From Acidobacteriaceae bacterium (GTDB lineage: Bacteria; Acidobacteriota; Terriglobia; Terriglobales; Acidobacteriaceae): a stretch of 13,955 nucleotides of DNA. Of this stretch, positions 6,133-12,546 are shown piece after piece (within the stretch, counting starts at the first letter, position 1; each line of letters starts with the position of its first letter). A program made the position numbers and the translations under genes. The notes under the pieces were generated by a model. The model ran no database searches, was not told where the DNA came from, and worked only from the letters and a program-made list of their open reading frames with translations. The stretch spans positions 1 to 13,955 of the forward strand of contig JASHYS010000233.1 of NCBI GenBank assembly GCA_030042915.1, read 5' to 3'.

Positions 6133-8135
6133 CGGCTCTCTGTTCCCTGTTCCTCAAACTCTTCATTCAGCCACTTTGAGAACGCCGCAAACTCCTCGTC
6201 GCGGCCCAAAAACTCGCGCACCATGTCGCGCCCCGGCCTTGAGCCGCCCTGCTCCAGCACCGACTTCCGGTAGCGCGCGCCCGCCTCACAACCCAACAGG
6301 TCCTCCGCATCGAATTGCCCGAAGAAATCCAACGCGATGACCTTGTCGAACATGTAGGTGTAGTAATTCGACGAATAGCCGGTCAGATGCCCGAAGCTGG
6401 CGTACATCTTGTTCCCGTCGAGCCACGTCCACGGCTGGAAGCGGCGATACAAATCGCGGGTCATGGTGTCGGGATCGATCCCAGCCGGATCCTGATCGTG
6501 CAGATTGAGCGCCAGCGTAGTGTAGTAAAGCTGTGTCCGCACCCAGTCTGCCCTGCCAAACGCGCCTGCCCGCTTCATGCTGCGAATCAACTCAGTGGGA
6601 AGTACTTCGCCGGTTTCGTAATTCTGCGCAAAGGCCTGAAGCAGCTTCTCGTCGCGGAAAAACTCTTCGAGCATCTGCGACGGCACCTCGATAAAGTCTC
6701 CCTCGGTGGCAAAGCCCGACAACCCTACCCACTCTGTCTGTCCGCCCAGAATGGCATGCATCAAATGCCCGAACTCGTGGAAGAACGTGACCACGTCGGA
6801 GTATTGCAACAAGCCCGGATCGCCGGCCTCGCTGCCGGGGAAATTGCAGATCAGCGCCGCCTCAGGCAGCACGCGGCCGCGCACGCCAGCCACTACCGGC
6901 GCGGCCGAGAACCACTTGTCCTTACCCTCACGCGGATGCATGTCAAGATAAAATCGGCCTACCAGCCGCCCGCCATCGAAGACCTCGTACACCGACACCG
7001 CCGCGTCCCACGCCGGCGCCTTGGACGGCCGAAACTCAACGTTGAATAGTTTCGCCGCGGTTTCGAGCACGCCCTTCTCCACGCGCTCGTACGGAAAATA
7101 CGGCCGCACCGACTGCGAATCGAAGTCGAAACGCGCGCGCCGGAACTGCTCGTACCAGTAGCCGCGGCTGGTGATATCGATCTCTCTGGTTCCGGGCTCC
7201 TGCTTCTGCGCAAACTTGAGCACCAGTCCGTGCTCGTGCTTTGCGCCATCGCGGCTGGCCTCATCGAGTTTGGCCAGGAAATCCCGCACATTTGCCGCCG
7301 ACTTCATCATCTGATCGGCGGTTGCCAGGTCGGCCCAACTGCGAAACCCCAGCACCGTCGCGATCTCCTGTCGCGTCGCCAACAGGTTGAGAAGAATCTG
7401 GCGGTTGGCCGGAAACGCGCGCGTGTTGTACGCCAAAAACATCCGCTGGCGCAGCGCGGCACTGGCCGCAAACGTCATTACCGGCATCATGTCGGGCGGA
7501 TCGGTGGTCAGCGTCACGCGCTCCGAGCCGTCCTGACTCTTTTGTGCGGGATGTCGCGCGATGTAGTCGCCGGGAAGGCCCTCCAGCTCCTGCGGCGTCG
7601 CCTCAATGGTCTTCGCGCCCTCCTGGATATTGCGGCTGAATTCCAACGAGAATCGGGTGGCCTTTTCGTGCAACGCGTGCAGATGGTCGCGCGTCGCCTG
7701 GTCCTTGTCGACGCCCGCCAGCCGGTAGCTCAGCAACGTCCGCTCTACGTAATGTTTCGTCGCCGGGCTCGCGCCATCCAGTTTCATGGCCACCAGGGCG
7801 TCGTAAATCTCGCGGTTCAGGCTCAGCGCGCTGCCCGCCATCGCCACGCGTTGCGCTTCCTGTTGTGCGCGGTCGCGCACCGCCTTCTCGGCCGCCACTG
7901 AATTCAAAATCCCCGCCTGTGCGCCGGCCAGGCTCAGTTGCTCGATCGCCGCATCGTAAAGCGTGAGCGAATTTTCGGGCGTGCGCTCGCCCGTCACCGC
8001 CAGCAGGTCGGCCAAAGCTTGCTGGTGCGCAGCCAATCGTGCGCTCACCCATGCGGTCAGCGCCTCGGCCGAAGTGGCTGCGCCCGCCTCCCAGGCATGA
8101 TTGCTCTGTAGGGCGGTGAGAGTTTCTGTGCTCAT
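6129..8135 (-). CDS. M3 family oligopeptidase (thimet oligopeptidase-like)
   Basis: This 668-residue cytoplasmic zinc metallopeptidase cleaves short peptides and has the normal length for the M3 family. The zinc site HEFGH is at residues 453-457, and the third ligand is E483 in DFIEVPSQMLEEF, 30 residues after H453 (29 in mammalian thimet oligopeptidase). The substrate-side motif FGHLTGYSSNYYTYMFDKV near the C-terminus matches the family's GHL.GGY...YY.Y. The mostly helical N-terminal half is typical. There is no signal peptide. I chose ATG 8135 because GGAGG (8147-8151, minus strand) lies upstream of it; a longer frame would start at TTG 8153 and place that site inside the coding sequence. 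It is followed by the YjbR-like gene with a 4-base overlap. Its likely role is late peptide turnover. Confidence 0.95.
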   Translation of the reverse strand: MSTETLTALQSNHAWEAGAATSAEALTAWVSARLAAHQQALADLLAVTGERTPENSLTLYDAAIEQLSLAGAQAGILNSVAAEKAVRDRAQQEAQRVAMAGSALSLNREIYDALVAMKLDGASPATKHYVERTLLSYRLAGVDKDQATRDHLHALHEKATRFSLEFSRNIQEGAKTIEATPQELEGLPGDYIARHPAQKSQDGSERVTLTTDPPDMMPVMTFAASAALRQRMFLAYNTRAFPANRQILLNLLATRQEIATVLGFRSWADLATADQMMKSAANVRDFLAKLDEASRDGAKHEHGLVLKFAQKQEPGTREIDITSRGYWYEQFRRARFDFDSQSVRPYFPYERVEKGVLETAAKLFNVEFRPSKAPAWDAAVSVYEVFDGGRLVGRFYLDMHPREGKDKWFSAAPVVAGVRGRVLPEAALICNFPGSEAGDPGLLQYSDVVTFFHEFGHLMHAILGGQTEWVGLSGFATEGDFIEVPSQMLEEFFRDEKLLQAFAQNYETGEVLPTELIRSMKRAGAFGRADWVRTQLYYTTLALNLHDQDPAGIDPDTMTRDLYRRFQPWTWLDGNKMYASFGHLTGYSSNYYTYMFDKVIALDFFGQFDAEDLLGCEAGARYRKSVLEQGGSRPGRDMVREFLGRDEEFAAFSKWLNEEFEEQGTESR

Positions 8136-8146
8136 TCCGGGAGAAT

Positions 8147-8151
8147 CCTCC
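8147..8151 (-). promoter_or_regulatory. Ribosome binding site deciding the M3 peptidase start
   Basis: The minus strand reads GGAGG here, 11 bases before ATG 8135. The spacing is somewhat long but the match is strong. It excludes the upstream in-frame TTG at 8153 as the start, since the site would then lie within codons 1-3. Confidence 0.6.
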
Positions 8152-8241
8152 AAACTCTAGGGTAACAAGCCGCTCTTCGGGGCTCGCGCGCATCGGCGCA
8201 CCTGATTCGGAGGTTATGTCTTGGGGGCAGCGTTTTGCGAC

Positions 8242-8255
8242 GAGCGCCGGCGCTC
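8242..8255. other. 14-base perfect palindrome at the membrane protein stop codon
   Basis: GAGCGCCGGCGCTC is self-complementary over 14 bases and overlaps the stop codon (8254-8256) of the minus-strand membrane protein gene. It could fold into a short stem at the mRNA end, but there is no T-run, so calling it a terminator would go beyond the sequence. The rest of the 118-base gap to the M3 start shows no clear promoter. Confidence 0.4.
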
Positions 8256-8928
8256 ATCCCGCCTTCCGCGCCCCGTACTCATCCAGCCGCTTCTTATAAA
8301 GCAGCAGGACGCTGGGTCCGAATGACAGCAGCATCACGGCAATTCCCGTAACAATGCCAAAGCTCGTCACGACCGGGGCCGAGCAATCATGTCTGCGCCG
8401 CACAATGACGTGGCAGGGAACTGCGACCAGCAACTCGAGCACGCTGCCTTTCAACAGCCACGAAACCGCGCGTCCAGGCACGTCGCTTGTGTTGCGGCAA
8501 TAGAGGGCGAACAACACGGCCCAAACCGCCCAGAGTCCCGCCCAGATCGCAATCATCTCAGCCGCGCCTGTCCAGAAATTGTCGACGAATTTGTCGCTGT
8601 ATACAGCGGCGCCCAATGCCGAAAGGCCGGCAAAGACGAGCAATGCGCAGAGCATCGACGTGACCACCACCGACACCGCCACATGTGCTCTCGGCCTCAG
8701 CTTCCTGAACGAGGTATCGACCGACAAAAACAGCAGCACCGCCTGACCCACCAACACGGCTACGATTGGCACCCAGTGCAGCCATACCGCGTACACATCT
8801 GCCAGGTCTCTCGAATAGATCACCGCGGGCGAATTGGTATCTCCGGCAAGCATCATTCCCACGGGCACGACAAAGAACAACACAATCCCGGCGTAAAACA
8901 CGCTGATGACAATGCCCCATTTGCGCAT
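8254..8928 (-). CDS. Six-helix integral membrane protein of unknown function
   Basis: This 224-residue protein has about six hydrophobic segments: 6-27, 49-70, 83-110, 121-144, 157-177 and 188-211. The strongest signature is the C-terminal part, LLKGSVLELLVAVPCHVIV, then the basic/Cys loop RRRHDCSAP, then TGIAVMLLSFGPSVLLLY. I remember this combination from uncharacterised membrane proteins in several phyla, but no function. C-terminal Lys/Arg residues suggest a cytoplasmic C-terminus. The start at ATG 8928 follows AAAGGA at about 6 bases. The gene lies 78 bases downstream of the GH28 gene and 118 bases upstream of the M3 gene on the same strand, so co-transcription is possible. No transporter, rhomboid or kinase motif is present. 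Confidence 0.85.
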   Translation of the reverse strand: MRKWGIVISVFYAGIVLFFVVPVGMMLAGDTNSPAVIYSRDLADVYAVWLHWVPIVAVLVGQAVLLFLSVDTSFRKLRPRAHVAVSVVVTSMLCALLVFAGLSALGAAVYSDKFVDNFWTGAAEMIAIWAGLWAVWAVLFALYCRNTSDVPGRAVSWLLKGSVLELLVAVPCHVIVRRRHDCSAPVVTSFGIVTGIAVMLLSFGPSVLLLYKKRLDEYGARKAG

Positions 8929-9006
8929 GGGAGATCCTTTCCTTGCTTCGTACCAAAGAATACGCCTTGGCGGAGAGCAGCGTGTTGCCTGTTGCTCCGC
9001 ATTGCG

Positions 9007-10413
9007 TCACTTCAGCTCGTAGGCCTTCTCCGGCGCCGGTACCACGTCCGGCGCCTTCGGCAATTTCACCGCATCGAGTTTTGCCGCGCCTGCCACGCCT
9101 ACGCCTGTCACATTGTCGATGCTCAGCAGCGGGCCCTCGAATCCCGTCACCTTCACGTTGCCAATGACGGCATTGTGAATGTTCGCCAGCGTGAGTCCGG
9201 TTTTGCAAGTACCGTTCACGTTGGTCAGCGAAAAACCGATCAGCGGCTTGCGCGGATCGATCTCGGTGGCTTGCACAAGCGCCGGTACATCGGTGACGCG
9301 GATATTCGAGAAGCGGAAATTGCGAAACTCGGGGATCCCGGCATCGCCGGGAACAGGAAACTCATCCTGCTTGCCGCTGTTCATATTGTTCAACCGCAAA
9401 AATCCCTGTTTCATACCTGAAACGTCCAGGTCGTCGACCGCAATGTCTTCAATAAACGCGCCGCGACCCACGCGGCTCTTGATGTAAATGGCATGGCTGC
9501 GCGCGCCCACGCACTTCGAGTGCTCGATTACCACCTTGCGAATGCCGGCCGAGGCCTCGCTGCCGATTCCAATGCACGCAAAACCCCGGTCGTTGAAGGT
9601 GCAATTCACAATGCGCACGTCCTCTGTGGGCCGATTGATGGTGTTTGCCTCCTCGCCGCGTCCTGACTTGAGCGAAATGCAATCATCGCCGGTTTCGAAG
9701 GTGCAGCCGTCGATCACCACGTGCCTGCACGAATCCACATCGATGCCGTCGGCGCCGCTTTGTACGGCGACGTTCTTGAAGGTCACGTTCTCACAATACG
9801 TGGGATGAATCGACCACATGCCCGCCTGGGTGGTGGAACAGCTTTGCACCGACACATTGCGACAGTTTGTGAACTCCAGCAGCGCCGGCAGCCGCATCCC
9901 GGTGGAGCGCTCCACGCGGCCGCGAATTGCCGGGCTGCCCACAATTTTGCCCGGTCCCTCAATGGCGAAATTCTCGCTATCGACGGCGGAGATGAACGCG
10001 CTGTAGCCCTTGATCCAGCGGCCCTCCCAGCGCACTTGCGTAATGGGATAGTCAGCCATGTCGCCCGAGCCCAGAAAGCTCGCGCTTTCTTCTACGCGCA
10101 GAACCACGTTGCTGTGCAGCATCAGCGCGCCGGTCAGGTAATCGCCCGCCGGCACCACTACTTCGCCGCCGCCGAGCGCCGCGCAACGATCGATTGTCTG
10201 CTGCAGCGCCAGCGTGTCTTTGGTTTTGCCGTCGCCCGTTGCGCCCAGGTCGCGCACATTCAGCGTCACCCTGGGTCCCGCGGCCGTAGCCTTCGCGGCA
10301 TGCGATCCTGCCGGTTTCGGCGCTTGCGCCAAGCCGATTCCGCCGATTGAAGCTGCAACCGGCGCGGCCAGAACTCCCCGGGCAGCATCCTTCAAAAACT
10401 CCCTGCGCTTCAT
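9007..10413 (-). CDS. GH28 family glycosidase (polygalacturonase-like), Tat-exported
   Basis: This 468-residue protein begins with a twin-arginine signal (KRREFLKDAARG, then an Ala-rich core to about residue 31), so it is exported folded. The mature part opens with VRDLGATGDGKTKDT (53-67), the usual first rung of pectin-related beta-helix proteins, followed by repeated beta-helix rungs. GH28 acidic residues are conserved in ADGIDVD (221-227) and TGDDC (241-245); D222, D243 and D244 match the catalytic triad of fungal polygalacturonases. The family's GHG histidine is not present: the equivalent segment is GFACIGIGSE (277-286). The RIK motif is YIKS (310-313), so Arg is lost and Lys kept. It therefore belongs to GH28 by fold and acids, but its substrate may not be plain polygalacturonan. 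It is divergent from aroDE and stands first in the minus-strand gene row. Confidence 0.92.
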   Translation of the reverse strand: MKRREFLKDAARGVLAAPVAASIGGIGLAQAPKPAGSHAAKATAAGPRVTLNVRDLGATGDGKTKDTLALQQTIDRCAALGGGEVVVPAGDYLTGALMLHSNVVLRVEESASFLGSGDMADYPITQVRWEGRWIKGYSAFISAVDSENFAIEGPGKIVGSPAIRGRVERSTGMRLPALLEFTNCRNVSVQSCSTTQAGMWSIHPTYCENVTFKNVAVQSGADGIDVDSCRHVVIDGCTFETGDDCISLKSGRGEEANTINRPTEDVRIVNCTFNDRGFACIGIGSEASAGIRKVVIEHSKCVGARSHAIYIKSRVGRGAFIEDIAVDDLDVSGMKQGFLRLNNMNSGKQDEFPVPGDAGIPEFRNFRFSNIRVTDVPALVQATEIDPRKPLIGFSLTNVNGTCKTGLTLANIHNAVIGNVKVTGFEGPLLSIDNVTGVGVAGAAKLDAVKLPKAPDVVPAPEKAYELK

Positions 10414-10755
10414 CCGTCTTCTCGCCTTCTCCGACCACTCGCGAGCCCGCCAACTTGCCCGCCGCGGCAGGCCCGCGCCGGCAACGCGACTCGCTCAATT
10501 GCTTGACTTGCCGGCCAGTGGTCAGTCCACTTCCAGTGCGTGTGCCATCTTCAAGGGTGCCATTCGCCGTGTCAAGCCACGACCTGTCGCCAAGCCTTGA
10601 TATCAGCCCTCAGGCCGGCGAGCCGCGCACACTTACAGACCGTCGCAAACGCAGGTAACGGGGGCCAACTCTCTCATTCAAGAGGGAAACCGGCTGCTGT
10701 CACCGACAAAAAACTCCGTATTTCGGTGTTGCTTTCGAATCGAAAGCCCTTTAAG
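10414..10755. other. Divergent intergenic region between GH28 and aroDE
   Basis: These 342 bases must hold the promoters of both divergent genes. On the GH28 side the minus strand has a purine-rich stretch just before its ATG (GGAGAAGG, then GAGAAGACGG), a plausible ribosome binding site. On the aroDE side there is a hairpin at 10731-10747 and a weak promoter match at 10729-10757. The frame of aroDE stays open back to an ATG at 10540, but the added 72 residues are Cys/Arg/Ser-rich, resemble nothing, and lie outside the enzyme's domains. I see no RNA gene and no small gene. Confidence 0.55.
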
Positions 10756-10757
10756 AT
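10729..10757 (+). promoter_or_regulatory. Weak promoter candidate and hairpin before aroDE
   Basis: TTGCTT (10729-10734) and TAAGAT (10752-10757) are separated by 17 bases, matching sigma-70 boxes at 3 and 4 of 6 positions. GCTTTCG (10731-10737) and CGAAAGC (10741-10747) form a perfect 7-bp inverted repeat with a 3-base loop inside this element. If the promoter is real, transcription would start near 10764, after the ATG at 10756, which would favour the ATG at 10774 as the start. The evidence is weak, and the hairpin could instead be an operator or a leader stem. Confidence 0.25.
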
Positions 10758-12363
10758 GCGTCAATTAAAGGAAATGCCTCTGGCCGTATCCAGCACGATC
10801 GATCCCCAGCCGGCGACGGCTCCAGCCGTGCCGCGTCTGCGCGTGGGAAAGCTGTGCATTGCCGTCCAGGGGGCGACGGCACAGGAGCTTTTTGCCCGAG
10901 CCGAGGCCGCTCTTAAAGACTCTGTTTTCCTCGAGTTCCGGCTCGATTCCCTTCCAAAGCCGGCCTCGGTGCTGCCCGAACTCAAGGCCTTTTTGAACCG
11001 GCGCCGCGACGTCACCGTGATTGCCACGTGCCGGCGTAAGTCCTTTGGCGGGCACTTTACCGGATCTCTAAACTCGGAGATGGAGCTGCTGCTGAAGGCC
11101 GGCGAAACCGGCTGCCAAATTGTCGATCTCGAAGTCGAGTCGGCCGAACAGTGCTCGCGGCCCCAGCTTGCCCGCTTCCATTCCGCCCTGCGCGAGATGG
11201 GAGCATCGCTGCTGATCAGCTCGCACGACTTTACGCGCACCCGCCGGCCGGAGGGCCTGAACCAGACGGTTCAGCGCATCGCCGCCTACGACCCGGAGTT
11301 CGTGAAGGTGGTCACCACGGCCCGAAGCCTGGCCGACAACCTCTCCGTGCTGCGCATGGTTGAGGACCAGTCGCTCACCTCTCACCTGGTCGGCATCGCC
11401 ATGGGCGAGGAGGGGTTGATCAGCCGGATCTTAAGCCTCCGCGCCGGCGCCGCGTTTACCTTTGCCTCCGCTGCCGAGGGCGCTGAAACCGCTCCCGGCC
11501 AGGTGGCGGCGCGCACCCTTCTCGATCTCTACCGCCTCGAGCAGCTGGATCAGGCTACGCGCATTTTTGGAGTGGCGGGCAATCCCATCGCCCACTCGCT
11601 TTCGCCGCTCATGCATTCCACGGCCTTCCGCCGCGAAAACATCAATGCCATCATGCTTCCGCTGAAGGTGCGCGCCCTCGACGACCTGCTCACGGTGGTG
11701 CGTGACCTTCCGCTGGATGGCGTGGCCGTGACCATGCCGCTCAAGCAGGAAGTGTTGCCGCATCTGGCTAACATGGACGCGCTCACCGCCCGCATCGGTG
11801 CCTGCAACACCCTCCGCACCGGCGCTGACGGAAAGCTCTATGGCTTCAATACCGATGTGGCCGGTGTGGTGCGGCCGCTGGAAAAGCGCATGCGCCTGCG
11901 CGGCGCGCGCATTCTGGTTCTGGGCGCGGGGGGCGCGGCTCGGGCCGCAGTCTTCGGGCTGGTTGAGCAGGGCGCCGAGGTTTTTATCGTGAACCGCACT
12001 CACGAGCGCGCCGCAGCTCTTGCCCGCAAGGCAAAAGCCCACGTCCTTCGCCAGAGCCTGCTGGCAAAGAGCAAATTCGACGCCATCATCAACACCACGC
12101 CCTGCGGCATGGCCGGTGTCAAGCCGGTCCTTCCCATCAAGGAAAGCGAGCTCAACACTTCTCTGGTCTTCGACATGGTCTATACGCCGCTCGAAACTCC
12201 GCTCCTGAAGCTGGCGCGCTCGCGCGGCCTGGCGGTTATTTCAGGTCTCGAAATGTTTGTGCAGCAGGGCGCGCGGCAATTCGAAATCTGGACTGGCAAA
12301 CCGGCTCCCGAAGCTGAAATGCTCCGCGTTGTCGAGCTGGAACTGCGCCGGCATCCGCAATAA
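10756..12363 (+). CDS. aroDE: Bifunctional type I 3-dehydroquinate dehydratase / shikimate dehydrogenase
   Basis: This 535-residue cytosolic fusion performs shikimate pathway steps 3 and 4: dehydration of 3-dehydroquinate, then NADPH-dependent reduction of 3-dehydroshikimate. The AroD part (about 28-262) has the E-x-R motif (E60, R62), catalytic H157 in SSHDF, the Schiff-base lysine K184 in FVKVVTTA, R224 and APGQ (246-249). The AroE part (about 269-530) has the shikimate-binding GNPIAHSLSP (275-284, S281 and S283), catalytic K330 in VTMPLK, N351, D367 in GFNTD, the NADP loop GAGGAAR (390-396), NRTHERA, and Q504 in GLEMFVQQGA. Both halves look active. The domain order is the same as in plant enzymes. 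The start is uncertain: ATG 10756 has no ribosome site, while ATG 10774 has AAAGGA but only two bases away. Both lie before the first domain. Confidence 0.95.
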   Translation: MRQLKEMPLAVSSTIDPQPATAPAVPRLRVGKLCIAVQGATAQELFARAEAALKDSVFLEFRLDSLPKPASVLPELKAFLNRRRDVTVIATCRRKSFGGHFTGSLNSEMELLLKAGETGCQIVDLEVESAEQCSRPQLARFHSALREMGASLLISSHDFTRTRRPEGLNQTVQRIAAYDPEFVKVVTTARSLADNLSVLRMVEDQSLTSHLVGIAMGEEGLISRILSLRAGAAFTFASAAEGAETAPGQVAARTLLDLYRLEQLDQATRIFGVAGNPIAHSLSPLMHSTAFRRENINAIMLPLKVRALDDLLTVVRDLPLDGVAVTMPLKQEVLPHLANMDALTARIGACNTLRTGADGKLYGFNTDVAGVVRPLEKRMRLRGARILVLGAGGAARAAVFGLVEQGAEVFIVNRTHERAAALARKAKAHVLRQSLLAKSKFDAIINTTPCGMAGVKPVLPIKESELNTSLVFDMVYTPLETPLLKLARSRGLAVISGLEMFVQQGARQFEIWTGKPAPEAEMLRVVELELRRHPQ

Positions 12364-12546
12364 CGTGCTTCGCGGCTTAACTCAGCATGCACAAGAAAGC
12401 AGGGGCTAAAGACTGCGGTGAGAACCACAGATTGTTGGGGAGCGCTGCCGCGAAAGACCCGCGGCTGAAGCCGCCTCGATCGTTTGCGCAGAATTCAGCA
12501 GCCTGAAGGCTGCTGCTCCCTCCGACTCCATGACCGCTAGCTCCGG
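12364..12546. repeat. Convergent spacer with TGAA-loop hairpin repeats
   Basis: Between the convergent aroDE and M1 genes there are two clean hairpins with the same TGAA loop: GCGGC-TGAA-GCCGC (12461-12474) and CAGCAGCC-TGAA-GGCTGCTG (12496-12515). A degenerate third unit, GGGGCTAAAGACTGC, lies at about 12402-12416. A fourth small stem, GACCG/CGGTC (12532-12548), overlaps the M1 stop codon. The pattern 'GGCTgaAGCC' and 'GGGGCTAAAG', together with GAGAACCACAG and TTGGGGAGCGC, resembles interspersed intergenic repeats I remember from Acidobacteriota. It may also terminate both transcripts, but there is no T-run. Confidence 0.55.

Noticed and set aside
5698..6273. 191-codon plus-strand frame opposite the YjbR-like gene
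   Set aside because: Antisense to a gene with clear YjbR motifs, and its Ser/Arg-rich composition looks non-coding.
8136..8153. TTG start for the M3 peptidase, six codons upstream of ATG 8135
   Set aside because: The only good ribosome binding site, GGAGG, would lie inside the first codons, so it must serve the ATG at 8135.
8242..8255. Intrinsic terminator at the GAGCGCCGGCGCTC palindrome
   Set aside because: The stem is short and no T-run follows on either strand.
8389..9420. 343-codon plus-strand frame
   Set aside because: It lies antisense to two well-supported genes (membrane protein and GH28). Its His/Arg/Gln-rich translation is typical of a shadow frame.
9721..10350. 209-codon plus-strand frame opposite the GH28 gene
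   Set aside because: Arg/His/Ala-rich antisense shadow of a gene with clear family motifs.
10540..10755. Upstream extension of the aroDE frame to an ATG at 10540
   Set aside because: The 72 added residues are Cys/Arg/Ser-rich, match no part of AroD, and leave no room for the divergent promoters. GC-rich DNA often keeps frames open by chance.
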